A DNA stretch of 64,000 nucleotides from Impatiens glandulifera (GCF_907164915.1 NC_061868.1:48421689-48485688); one strand, 5' to 3'; numbered from the stretch's first letter, positions 21,299 through 32,124 are shown. The notes: generated from the sequence alone by a model not told the origin. Made by a program: numbers and translations.

Positions 21299-23155
21299 TC
21301 ATCCATGGGAGGAGTCCTTGTCGTTTCCCTGATTGTGCTTTGTTATGGATGAAACAAAGTTGAGAGGCGATTGCTTTGCCCATCGACGAATATCATAAGT
21401 TTTTTTTGTGGCAGGTTTTTTCTCCTTCTCCTTATTTTCCTTCCCTACTACTACTCTCTTTTTTGTTATGGCAATTGCAAGATCATTGGGGAACAATGTC
21501 CTCCAAACAAACGCATGAAGGAGGGTCGAGACGAGCAATGATGACACCATTGTCGATGACATGAATGATAAGGTAAGTGCAAGTCCCTTGCTTATTACCG
21601 AATCTACTTGTTCTGCATACTTTATGGTAGCTAGAGATGCAGTTGTCATTGGAAAGGTATAAGACCACCATGCCACTGAAAACCTAGAGACACGATGATT
21701 TGTTTTTTTTACTATTTAGTATTATCCATTCAAATCTAGTCTAAGTAAAAGAGAGCTAAGTGAATACCTGAAACCCCAGAAGAAGTTGATGCGAACAACA
21801 AGAGAAACATAGAGGAACAGAGCTATGAAGTAACAAGTCCTCGAGCACCCATCAAATTCACCATAAATAGTCTCCCAAGCGATGCTGGCGGCAGAGGGAG
21901 CTGCGATGAACATACAATAAACCGGGTGAAGCTCTTTTGGCAAGGCTTCGCTTGTGGGAAGTCTCTGATACAGAGTGACAAACACCACCAAGTAATGAGC
22001 GAATCCAACCGCCCACAAGAACTTTGCAGGCTCCTCCCACCCTACCTTAGCAGCCAATATAGCCCCAACAAAGTTCCCAACCACAGACAAATGGGAAGAA
22101 GGATTCGCCACCTTACTAAGCCTCCTCTTTCCCCCGGATAACCATTGCCCATAAATTTTCAACTCCAAACAGAAAACAGGACCCATGAAAACACACCAAA
22201 CCGCAGGGTGAGGTGGTCCAGGGAACAACATCTTTGGGGCCCCTATTACCAAAAACATGCAGACAATCCACGGAGCGAAGAAGAAGTTGACACGTACTGG
22301 GTGGAAATATTCTCGCCTGACGGCCTCGAAATAGTAGACACATTTCAACATATAGGTGATTGAAACGGAGACAAGAACCAAAAGAGATAGAAGCCATAGT
22401 GCGAGGTTTATGAACGGAGTAATGTGAAGGAAGGCCATCGACGGGCTCGTAGCCATGGCTTGCCATAGAATGGTTTGGCTGCTTAAACCTAAACAGATAC
22501 CAAAGCAACCAATAGGGAACCTTAGAAGGAATGGCCAAATCTCATCTTTTGGAAGAAGAATGTCTTCATAGTCTTTGATTTGATCAAGTTCAGGTCCTCT
22601 AAGTGCAGCAAAGTACCTTCCAGCAGGAACAGTATTATTATTATTATTATGATCAGACGCTTCAGGTCCTCTAAGGCCGCCATTTCCATTTCCATCTCCT
22701 TCATTGTCTTTCCACGAAGAAGGTAGTAAGGAATTTTGCTTTCCTAGACTGGATTTAGTTCTGAAAATGCTGAAATCTGCTGGTTTTCTTATTCCGTCGA
22801 TTCTATTAGCAGAACCGAACCCACCAAAGCTATTCCCGCTTCTGGAGAGAACCTTCTTTCGGTCTTCTTTGGTGTTGGATTCTCTATTCAGGGCGGAAAA
22901 GCCCGTTTCAAGCGACACCTGACGGTTAAAACTCCTTTGTTGTTGTTGCTGCTGCTGCTGCCTCTTGGCTTCTCGTGGCTTAATGGGGGGTCGGTTTGAT
23001 TGTCTGTCGGTCTTAGTGGGTATTTCGATCTGAATGATGTTTTCTTCTTCTTCTTCTTCATGGTGATGATCTTCTTCGTTGGATACTTCACGGATATCCA
23101 TGAGATGGGTATTCTTCTTGACAATACTAGAACAAGTTGTTGCTCTGGTGTCCAT
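21299..23155 (-). CDS. SLAC1: Slow anion channel SLAC1
   Basis: S-type anion channel of the TehA/SLAC1 family, 590 residues in two exons (23155-21768 and 21683-21299). In Arabidopsis, SLAC1 releases chloride and nitrate from guard cells and closes stomata in response to ABA and CO2. The long cytosolic N-terminus has an acidic stretch, a Gln run (about 66-73) and two kinase-type RxxS sites. These are RQVS (Ser81) before LETGFSALNRE, and RTKS (Ser135), which corresponds to the OST1-target region. The ten-helix channel domain follows (from WPFLLRFPIGCFGICLGL to SMAFLHITPF, YFHPVRVNFFFAPW, LELKIYGQWLSGGKRRL, KFLWAVGFAHYLVVFVTLYQ). The C-terminus LLHAFVWRTLFPNDLAIAI is encoded by exon 2. The strong match across the N-terminus favours SLAC1 over SLAH paralogues. 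Confidence 0.95.
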
Positions 23156-23183
23156 TCTTTTACTGCTAGCTCCTTCAAGGAAA

Positions 23184-23211
23184 AGAAAGAAAGAAAGAAA
23201 GAAAGAAAGAC
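23184..23211. repeat. (GAAA)n microsatellite upstream of SLAC1
   Basis: About seven GAAA units lie 30-55 bp upstream of the SLAC1 ATG, probably in its 5' leader (TTTC repeats on the coding strand). Confidence 0.7.
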
Positions 23212-23428
23212 TATGTATGTAGTTAGTTAGGTGGTGGTTTGCATGGTGGATGAGACAGCAAGCAAATTAATGCAATGCTTTACTTTTTTTTTGCTTTAAT
23301 GGAAATCTCGTGATATAATAAAAATCAGTCATTTGAGGCCAGTGAAGTTTTTCAAATGAAAAACTATTATTATTTATTATTATTAAGGTATATATAATAC
23401 AAGAGTATTTTAAATATTATTGTTTAAA

Positions 23429-23590
23429 AATTCTTCTCAACTTGATATTATTAATGCATTTCTTCACGAGACTCTACAAAAAGAAGTTTACATAGCACAA
23501 TCACTCCATTTTGTCCATCTAGATTTTATTAGATACAAACTTAATAAAACAATATACAATCTTAAACAGTCTCCTCGTATTCCAATGTTA
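23429..23590 (+). pseudogene. Ty1/copia reverse-transcriptase fragment
   Basis: The translation reads QLDIINAFLHETLQKEVYIA, then F-V-H-LDF and YKLNKTIYNLKQSPR. This is the copia RT segment normally written QLDVKNAFLHG.L.EEVYM...KL.K.LYGLKQ.PR. Only about 55 codons remain, with no LTRs, integrase or RNase H nearby. It is a short relic. Confidence 0.8.
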
Positions 23591-24060
23591 CCGACCTCTA
23601 TTATTCATCGGTAAATCAATTATCAATCGACTTCTCATCTCATAACCTCACACTTTTAAACTTATATGCCTCCGATCTTTTAACAAACCAACCACCATTC
23701 ACAATCGACCTCTCAACTCGTGATTTTACAATCCTTTGTTACCGATCAACCATTAATCTCAATCCTTTGCTACTGGCCTCTTATCCCTTAGAAAACCACA
23801 TCTCAAACACACTTTTACAAGTTTCTTATCCCTTGGTAAACAGATGTTACTAACCTTTATCTATCGACAAACTAACCATTAATCTCATTTCACACGTCTC
23901 TTATCCCTCGGTAAACTAATCACCAATCTCAATCATATTTTCACACGCCTTTTATCCATCGGTAAACGAACCACCAATCTTAATCACACTTTCAAACGTC
24001 TCTTATTGCTAGGAAAATCAATCACCAATCTCAATCAACAGTTAACATTGTGATCTCACA
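23590..24060. repeat. Degenerate tandem array, ~55-60-bp unit
   Basis: The motif TCTTATCCCTCGGTAAACTA followed by ATCACCAATCTCAATCA recurs at about 55-60-bp steps in diverged form (for example near 23845, 23900, 23950 and 24000). It directly follows the copia fragment. There is no coding potential. Confidence 0.6.
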
Positions 24061-24219
24061 ATTTGACTAGTGAAATACTTGATTCATATTTTTTAACCAC
24101 TATCATTTGTTACTGACCTCTTATTCCTTTTTAACCATTTAATTAGGCGCATAATTTATCGCCTGACCCATTAACTTAGAGTTAATATCCACCTCTTATA
24201 GCCGTTAGACTAGAAGAGG

Positions 24220-24400
24220 GGATTATACTTATTTTGTTAGGTTGCAAATTCGAAATATGCATATAACATTTTTAATTTTATTTGTAACCGTTTCAAATTT
24301 ATGAGCGGGTCAACACATGATCCACTAAAGTATCCATTTATTCTTACATATATATTCAAATTAATCACAACTCTTGACCTTACAATCAAACAAATTTAAA
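24220..24400 (+). repeat. SINE-like dispersed repeat, copy A
   Basis: This sequence shares a box-B-like AGGTTGCAAATTCGAAA, then AATTTTATTTGTAACCGTTTC and TCCATTTATTCTTACA, with a second copy. The second copy is split by the element at 24593-25717. The head resembles a tRNA-derived SINE, but no target duplication was found. Confidence 0.5.
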
Positions 24401-24504
24401 TTAAGCATTATTATATATATATATTAGTTAGTTAAAAAGTTGAACTTATATTGTTAAGAATGACACACACTAAACAAATTTTGTGTTGGATTTAAAATAT
24501 AAGT

Positions 24505-25810
24505 TTTATTAACATAATTGGTTAAAATGTTGTATTTATTTCGTTAGGTTACAAGTTCGAAACATACACACCATTTTATAATTTTATTTTTACTAGGCAT
24601 GTAAATGAGCCGAGCTGAGCTCGAACTAGCCCTGACTCGAGTTCAGCTCGACTCATTTTTTATTGGCTCGACTCGAACTCGAGTTTGATCGAGCTTTCAA
24701 TATTAAGTCCGAACTCGGCTCGATCATATAACTATAAGCTCAAAAGGCTCAAATTTAAATATATTTATATATATATATTAAAAAAACAAAATGGAAGTTG
24801 AGAGTTTATTCATCGGACCGTAAAATCCCCCGCGTATTTTTGTTTTATTTTACGCCCCGTAACTCTTCCTCAGCCAGGACTTGGTTCACGTAAGAATGGA
24901 TGTATTGGTTCGCGTAAGTATACACATAGAATACCTGAGGGAGTTTTATTCATGTTCAAAGAAGTTTGAGAAAAATACTTTGAGATAAACTTAAAAACAT
25001 ATTAGACTCTATTATGTTTATTTTGAAAAAATAAAATACTTTATAGTAAAATTAAATTAATTTTGTATCTTATAAAATATAATAAATTGAGTTGCATAAA
25101 TTAAATAATATTACAGTACAATTATATTTTGATTTAATTTTAAAAAAATGTGTTTCTGTAATTAAATTAATATCAAATATATTTATTCCATCATAACTTA
25201 GAAGTATTATATAATAAATATTTTTTAATTTATAAATATTATTTTGATATATCTTAAGAAATACTCTATAGTGAAATAAAAATAATTTCATATCTTATAC
25301 AATATAATACATTAAGATTGTATATATTATATTATAATTATATTTTGATTTGATTTTTAAAAATTATGTTTATGTAATTAAATTAATATCAAATCTATTT
25401 GTTTCCTTATAAGTATTATACAACATATATATTTTTTAATTTATAAATATATTTTAGAGAGGCCCATAAGCAATAAGCCTATAGATAGTTTTATGTGTAT
25501 GTTTAAATTTTTTATTAAAAAATAAAATATAATAATTTTTTTTTATATAATTAGGCTCGAAAAAGTTTGACGAGCCATCAAGCGAGTTTTACTTAAGCTC
25601 GAATTCGACTCGAATCTTAAACGAACTGGCTTGAGCTCAGCTCGAATTCGATTTTAATCGAACTCAAATCGAACTTTGATCGAACAGCTCACAAGCGACT
25701 TAGCTCATTTACACTCATATTTTTAACCGTTTCAAATTGATGGCGGATCAACTCACGTTCCAACTTAAATATCCATTTACTCTCACACATATATATAAAT
25801 TAATTAGAGA
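24505..25810 (+). repeat. SINE-like dispersed repeat, copy B (split)
   Basis: The halves 24505-24592 and 25718-25810 align end to end with copy A (box-B-like AGGTTACAAGTTCGAAAC; then AACCGTTTCAAATTGATGG and TCCATTTACTCTCACA). A 1.1-kb element was inserted between them, so this copy is older than that insertion. Confidence 0.6.
24593..25717. mobile_element. Non-autonomous hAT-like element, 1125 bp
   Basis: It is flanked by a perfect 8-bp direct repeat TATTTTTA (24585-24592 and 25718-25725). The ends share an inverted TGTAAATGAGC. The subterminal regions are dense in GAGCTCGA/TCGAGCT-type motifs, as in many plant hAT-type elements. The interior carries a two-copy tandem duplication (about 25033-25241 and 25262-25450) and no transposase. 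The exact ends are uncertain by a few bases. Confidence 0.7.
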
Positions 25811-27270
25811 TTATTATGTATTAATAATCAATAATATTATTTATTTATGAAATAAAAAATATATAATTAAAGAGTTTAATTATGAAATTAAAATTTTAAA
25901 ATATATTATTTGTTTATGAAATAAAATAATATATAATTAAATGTTAATTATATAATTAAGATTTAAAAAAAATATTTATTTATGAAATAAAATAATATAT
26001 AACAAAAATATTAGTTAAGGAGAAATTACATGTTTGTATACCTCTCTTTAAATATTTTACAATAATAAAAAAATTTATCAGTTTTATTCATTAATTAGTC
26101 ATATCACTGAAGATCAAGAGGATCTTCCATTAAGTATAACTTGGTTCACGCATTATCAAAAAAGTATTTTTCTTTTGTATGAACAATACATATGTAATTC
26201 TATCAATTATGCATAAAAATCTGAAAATTAGATGTTTAAATTTGATCTCAAATTCATATTTAACCCATCTAATATTTTAAAAGATCTTGAATCTAAATCT
26301 AATGAACAACCCTTAATATTCCGTCAAATCAAGAACAACCATAGCCCTCTTTGTAACCCCACTTGTTCTCTTCTTTCTTTATTTTCAATATAGATTCACG
26401 CATTTTAGTTGATATATTGAAATAATTATATTAATTATTTATAAAGGTGATTTATTATATTATAAAAAATAATATTTTAAACAATTAAATATATAATATA
26501 TATTTAATAATAAGTTGGTATATTAATAAAATATATATGCATATATACCGAGTTAATTCGGAGACTAATTTGAGGAAATTAAACAAATAAGATTAATTTG
26601 GGAAGTTAAATTAAAAATGAGAAAACTCTAGTTTAAATGCATTGAATATATGCTAATTATATAAACATTCTTGTTTATATAAATATTTTCTTATATCTTT
26701 TGATAAATAAATAAATATATATAATAATTTTAAAATTTTATGTTATTATGTGGAATTGAAAATCTTACCATCCGTTGATAACCTAAATTTGGGCATCTTT
26801 CAATATTCTTCTATAGCAGAGCTTAGGAGTCACTCATTCACTCTCTTCTCTTTTTTACTATATAATAATATAATAGAAATATATATTTATAAATATTCAC
26901 TTTTTTAATAATTAAATATATATATATTCTTATTTTTATCCATAAATAAAAAATTGTATATATGCATAATATATAATAATAATAATTTTAAAATTTTATA
27001 TTATTATGAGAATTTTAAATATATTTATCATTAAACTTTGATATTTCTTTTCAATTTAAAAATTGTAATAAATGATTGATATTTGTATTTATAATAATAA
27101 ATAAATAAAATCTTCTATAATAAAATAAATATACAATTTTTTTCTCATAATTATATATATATATATATAAATAAAAATAAATAATAAAAAAATTATCCTT
27201 TTATTTATTTCTGAATATTTAATATATTCAATCTATAAATAACTGTCTATATATATAATAATTATAAAAT
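25811..27270. other. Very AT-rich DNA with short tandem repeats
   Basis: The part 25845-26003 contains about three diverged copies of a ~65-bp unit centred on TTTATGAAATAAAATAATAT. The rest is A/T-rich with no frame of interest. Confidence 0.5.
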
Positions 27271-27273
27271 TTC

Positions 27274-27398
27274 ATTTTAAAATCATTCTATACAATCTAT
27301 AAATAATCTTAATTATGTAAATATAATAATATATTAATATAATATATTATATTACATAGTTAAGATTATTTATAGATGGTATAGAATGATTTTAAAAT
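27274..27398. repeat. 125-bp near-perfect palindrome
   Basis: The two arms (starting and ending with ATTTTAAAAT) are reverse complements with only a few mismatches, and the centre lies near 27336. The right arm starts TAAGATTATTTATAGATGGT and mirrors the left arm. It is likely a small fold-back MITE or a cruciform-prone A/T block. No target duplication was identified. Confidence 0.65.
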
Positions 27399-27563
27399 CT
27401 CTAGAATATAATAATAATATATTTATAGATATTATAATGATTTATAATATATCTATATTATAGATGGTATAATATATTTATAGATTGTATAATAATTTAT
27501 AATATATCAATTTTTGTTTTAGCAGTAGTAAAATTCAAAGAATCTCTCTCTCAGACTAAATGC

Positions 27564-27785
27564 ATGGCGTCGTCAAGCAGCAAGACTTGTCATCTTCATA
27601 AAACTTATGAAAATTTAATGATTGATGATTGTCTTTTAAGAATTAAGCACGCAACTTCTCTCTCTGATCACAATGATAACATGGCCTCAAACAATTACCG
27701 CTCTCTAAATAAAAATAAATTAGAAGAGCTATTAATTCATTGCATTCCTGTAGTGCCCACTGCCTGCCCAAGTCTTCAAGAATGA
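27564..27785 (+). CDS. Unrecognised small open frame, 73 aa
   Basis: The frame starts ATGGCGTCGTCAAGCAGCAAG and encodes MASSSSKTCHLHKTY... with a C-terminal CIPVVPTACPSLQE. It has better codon complexity than the surrounding A/T-rich DNA and a plausible start context, but I recognise no family. It could be a first exon, a gene fragment or chance. Evidence is weak. Confidence 0.2.
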   Translation: MASSSSKTCHLHKTYENLMIDDCLLRIKHATSLSDHNDNMASNNYRSLNKNKLEELLIHCIPVVPTACPSLQE

Positions 27786-27857
27786 GAGATTTAGTGTTAG
27801 AAAGAAGAGAATTTAGAGAAAAAACGCTTTTTTTGGATTTAGGATTAGCAGCCTATC

Positions 27858-27859
<2 letters not shown>

Positions 27860-27910
<51 letters not shown>
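27860..27910. repeat. (AT)n microsatellite
   Basis: About 50 bp of AT dinucleotide repeat. The open frames running through it are artefacts. Confidence 0.9.
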
Positions 27911-27912
<2 letters not shown>

Positions 27913-27959
27913 CCTTCTATTTATGTTTTGTTTTTTTCTTATCTTATATATAATTTTAT

Positions 27960-28860
27960 AACTCTAATAATTATTATATTTTTTATTTTTTCTATCCTTA
28001 TAATATATATTTTTCATATTTTCTTATACATAATTTTTATATTTTAATTTATTTAAAATTTAATATTAAATTTTTTCTCTCTTATATTAATTTTGTATCT
28101 TTAATAATTAATTTATTTTTTATTTTCTTTCTTGTCATTTATATATATATATTTTGTATATTATTGTACACATTTTTTTTTTAATTTTTAATAAAATAAA
28201 AAATTATACATATTTTAAAACAATTAATATTAATCTTTTTCTCTCCTAAAATTATATATATTAATTTTTCCTTTTTAATTAAGTTTTTTTAATTATTTTA
28301 TTTCTTATTATCTCTAATAATTAATTTATATTTTATTATATATATATTGTATATAAAGAGAGAATTTATTTTTATTTAAATATATTACAAATTAATTTTT
28401 AAATATGTTGTTATATATATTTAATATATAATTATATATATTACAAAATAAATAATTCAAATTTATTATATATATAATTAAAAAAGAGAAATATATATAT
28501 ATACATATATTAAAAATAAAATAATTAAGATAGATAAATTAAGAAAGTGAAATCATGATTATGTGAATGATTATGAAAAAGTTATATTTTAAAATGTATT
28601 ATTCAAATTGTTGTTCCAAACAATTACATATCTTCTTTTGTACATTAGTTTTACAACTGTAAACCTAGTTGCATTCTAACTTCTAATTGTATCTTGTATA
28701 TAACAAATTGTTGTTGGAATGTCACAGGAAGAACAAAAGGAAGAACAAAAGACACTGTATGAAGCAAATTGACACAGGCAAGTGCGGAGCTGTGTTGCTG
28801 TAGCACAGTATAAAATTTTAAAATATTATATATATATATATATAATAAATATTATATATA
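27960..28860. other. Extremely AT-rich DNA, no gene seen
   Basis: Apart from short TA runs I see no structure that can be supported. Confidence 0.5.
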
Positions 28861-29032
28861 TATATATATATATTCTGAATTCGCCCTTTTACACAAAGGC
28901 ATCAATTTTCAATAGGAACGAACTTTCAGTGCTTTGCTTATACTAGTGACAATGAGGCAGATGAAGACTGCTTTTCCTAACCTTGGTTCAGCCATTACTC
29001 ATGTAGATGCAACTTACTATGGTAAATGGATA

Positions 29033-29150
29033 GGGAAATTTGATGGAATAACCCTCATAAGAGGGGAATTTCCACTTTTAACAGGTGATTAATAAATTTT
29101 TCATTTTTGAAAAGGTCAGTTTTACCCTTTATTAAAAAAAAAAAAAAAAA
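29033..29150 (+). repeat. Left terminal inverted repeat of MULE
   Basis: Starts GGGAAATTTGATGGAATAAC and ends in a poly(A) stretch. It mirrors 31991-32124, which has about 16 extra bases (TTGCCTTGGCAAAAGG region). Confidence 0.85.
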
Positions 29151-29461
29151 ATTTGAATTTCATTCTCCCCCGTCTTCCTTTCCCTCGAACCCAGTTCTCC
29201 TTTCACTCCCCCGTCTTCCTTTCCCAGTTCTCCTTTCACTCCCTCTCTCTCGTTTCCAACTTCGACGACGTCCTCTCCCTCGAACCCTCCAGCGAACCCC
29301 GACGAGCTCCGACGACAAACAAGAGCCCCCGACAAATACGTCGAATGTGAGTTTATCTTCCCCGTTTCTATCCTAGTTCTCCGTTTTATTGTTTAGGTTT
29401 AGTTTTGGGTTTAAAATGCTTCTGTCGAAGGCTGTTGCAGGGTTTTGGGTTTATTGTCGAT

Positions 29462-29640
29462 GGCGACGATGCATTTTCGCAGGCGACAGTGCATCTGTCG
29501 CAGACGACAGTGCATATGTCGCAGACGACAGATGCATCTGTCGCAGGAAGAATACACTATTCGCCTGCGACAGATGCATCTGTCGTCTGCGACAGATGCA
29601 CTGTCGTCTGCGACAGATGCACTGTCGTCTTCGAAAAATG
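29462..29640. repeat. 21-bp satellite, left block (inverted halves)
   Basis: Units with core CTGTCGCAGACGACAG are arranged as direct copies, then as the reverse complement. The junction is near 29535-29575, giving a palindromic block. Confidence 0.85.
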
Positions 29641-29702
29641 TCATATTTCCTTTAAATTAGTGGTATGTACTTTCATTATTCTGACTTATTGATTTTTTGC
29701 AG

Positions 29703-29843
29703 ATGGCACCAACCAAATGCAAAAACAAAACTGTAATTGAGAACTTTCCTGGACGTGTTTCATGGAAATCTACTTGCACCTGCTTGAAGGGCTATGAAGA
29801 GTCAAGTTTAATTATGGAAAGGGCTATGAAGAGTCAAGTTTAA
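29703..29843 (+). CDS. 46-aa open frame inside the MULE
   Basis: This frame follows a good acceptor (TTTTTTGCAG), starts ATGGCACCAACCAAATGC and encodes MAPTKCKNKTVIENFPGRVS... with a CTC motif. The end contains a direct duplication of GGGCTATGAAGAGTCAAGTT. It could be the second exon of a plus-strand transcript that begins in the C-rich block at 29160-29345, that is, a captured or element-specific gene. I do not recognise it. Confidence 0.3.
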   Translation: MAPTKCKNKTVIENFPGRVSWKSTCTCLKGYEESSLIMERAMKSQV

Positions 29844-30039
29844 TTATTCTGACTTGAATGTAAACCTTATGTATTTATTTTTGAATGTAAACCTTATGTA
29901 TTTATTTTTGAATGTAATGTAGTTTGCTATTTTGAATTCAAATATAATATAGTATATATATATATAATTAAGCACAAAACATAAATGAAATGCATTTGTC
30001 GCATGCGACGGTGCATCTGTCGCAGGCGGGAAATGCATC

Positions 30040-31270
30040 TGGCGCATAGGAATCCTCCACTGTTCCTCGCACCGCCATTAAGGCCTTTTCCCTTGACCTC
30101 CAAGCCTTATTATATGTCAAAGTTAACCCATAACTTGTATGCATGTCTTCCATTATTTTTTTAGGCATGTGGTCATGGTGATGGTCCATGTATTTACGTT
30201 TGATACACTCCGCAATTACCCATGATGGTGCTTGCCACATTGTCTTGTCTCGTCAAAATTGAGCATGTGTGTTCTTTTACAAATTTTCTGATCTCAAACA
30301 TCTCCGAGAATTTTCCTTTCATAGCACGCAATTTCCACTTGCAGTTCTCAGCCATGCATTTTACAAACCAAAGATTTTTTGTTGACTTCACCACTTTAAG
30401 GACAAAGTGATTAGACATCGCATGTCTATGCAACCTCAATTGTATTTCTTTTTTGTTATCAAAGAACGTACCCACTTCCAATGAATTTTCAATTAATGGA
30501 GCAGGAGTTTCGATCTCGAGTGGTTCATATGAGAAGTAGTGCTTGGTTCCCTCAGTATGGCTGAATGTATTCCTAACATGGGAAGTGCTTGGTTGACTTG
30601 GGAAGACATTTTCCGGCTCAAAAACATTTTGCTCCTCACATACATCTCTCTGCTCAAAAACATCTTGCTGCTCAAATATATCTCGCTGCTCAAACACATC
30701 CTGCTGCTCAAACAAATGCTCAGATACATCTTGTTGCCTTAGGAATACATCTTGTTGACTTGGGAATACATCTTGCTGCTCAAACACATCCTGCTGCTCA
30801 GATACATCTTGTTGTCTTGGGAATACATCTTGTTGACTTGGGAATACATCTTGCTGCTCAAACACATCTCGATGCCTTGGTAAGATATCTTGCTGCTCAA
30901 ATATGTCATTTTCTGGTCTTTCACTTTGTTGAGTTGAAGGTATTGACTTCTCTACTAAGGAGACACATAGCGGGGCGCGATGATTGGGCAGTGAAGACGA
31001 GAGTTCTTGTAAATAGAACGCCACATCGCTATCTCCAATGATTGTTGCAGGAGGAGAATTGATCATTAGCATATTATACTTTACCTTGAACACTAAGTCA
31101 TATCTTAGTTTGTCCACACCAATAGAATTATAGACAATTGAAGCTAACTCTTCATATGTAGCATTTCGGGGTACATTCACACCACGACACGAACTTGAGA
31201 CAAAAGAACTAACCCCACAATCATCAGTTTTCCAGTCTCCATCAAAGAGTAGAAAAACACCAACATTCAT
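30040..31270 (-). pseudogene. MULE transposase, N-terminal half only
   Basis: Starting at 31270 (MNVGVFLLFDGDWKT...) the frame runs through the PB1-like/N-terminal region. It continues into an expanded block of DVFEQQ/DVFPSQQ hexa- and heptapeptides and the MuDR DNA-binding region (NKKEIQLRLHRHAMSN, WKLRAMKGKFSEMFEIRKF). A 2-bp deletion relative to the copy at 3.8 kb (near 30237) shifts the frame. After RGTVEDSY the homology stops, near 30050, and 21-bp satellite sequence follows, so the DDE, SWIM and zinc-knuckle parts are missing. Sequence identity with the 2952-5487 copy over the shared part is very high by eye. Confidence 0.9.
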
Positions 31271-31357
31271 GTGATCTGCAATTGAAAAAAATTCAAAGAA
31301 GTCAGTGACAGTGACCAGTCAGTGTTAATTGCAAGGAGGAAAATGCAAGGAGGAAAA

Positions 31358-31645
31358 TGCATCTGTCGCAGACGACAGTGCATCTGTCGCAGACGACAGT
31401 GCATCTGTCGCAGACGACAGTGCATCTGTCGCAGACGACAGTGCATCTGTCGCAGACGACAGTGCATCTGTCGCAGACGACAGTGCATCTGTCGCAGACG
31501 ACAGTGCATCTGTCGCAGGCGGGAAATGCATCTGTCGCATGCGACAGATGAACTGTCGCATGCGACAGATGCATTTCCCGCCTGCGACAGATGCACTGTC
31601 GTCTGCGACAGATGCACTGTCGTCTGCGACAGATGCACTGTCGCC
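31358..31645. repeat. 21-bp satellite, right block
   Basis: About eight near-identical direct copies (core CTGTCGCAGACGACAG) run from 31358 to 31518. An inverted centre follows with CTGTCGCATGCGACAG, and then reverse-oriented copies to 31645. Because 21 is a multiple of three and the unit has no stop in any frame, several overlapping frames of 64-147 codons appear on both strands; I do not call them genes. Confidence 0.92.
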
Positions 31646-31807
31646 TTCGTCACCTTCTTCGGATGTATATTTCACTGTAAAACATATCAGCCAAGCTCTA
31701 AAACCATTATTCCATGACCTAACCTACATCCTAGACTCTAAACAACAAAACCCTAAAAGGACGAACGTCTAACCTGAATGTTGAAGACGATCGTCGATGT
31801 TGAAGGA

Positions 31808-31915
31808 AGGATCCGTTGATGATGAAGGAAGCTTGATGATGAAGGAAGCTTGATGATGAAGAACCTTGATGAAAGAAGCTTGATGATGAAGAACCTTGAT
31901 GAAGGAAGGACGGGG
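31808..31915. repeat. Short tandem repeats TTGATGATGAAGGAAGC
   Basis: Repeated TTGATGATGAAG(G)AAGC / AACCTTGATGAA units lie between the satellite and the right TIR. They probably form part of the 5' leader of the minus-strand transposase transcript. Confidence 0.7.
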
Positions 31916-31990
31916 AAAGGACGGTTGGTGGAGAGGAGGGAAATGGAGAAGAAAGTGACATTTCATAACTGAAATGCGCACTCACTTACT

Positions 31991-32124
31991 GATTTTTTTT
32001 TTTTTTTTAATAAAGGGTAAAACTGACCTTTTGCCTTGGCAAAAGGTCAAAAATGAAAAATTTATTAAACACATGTTAAAAGTGGAAATTCCACTCTTAT
32101 GAGGGTTATTCCATCAAATTTCCC
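31991..32124 (-). repeat. Right terminal inverted repeat of MULE
   Basis: Reverse complement of 29033-29150, with a short additional palindromic segment around TTTTGCCTTGGCAAAA. Confidence 0.85.

Noticed and set aside
28875..28887. GAATTCGCCCTTT, identical to the junction sequence of common TA-cloning vectors
   Set aside because: Only about 12 bases match, with no further vector sequence on either side and ordinary plant sequence around. A chance match is the simplest reading; a check of raw reads would settle it.
31322..31772. Several overlapping open frames of 64-147 codons on both strands (HLSQTTV-, CICRRRQ-, ASVADDS-type repeats)
   Set aside because: All are readings of the 21-bp satellite, which has no stop in any frame. 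No start context, domain or non-repeat coding sequence supports them.
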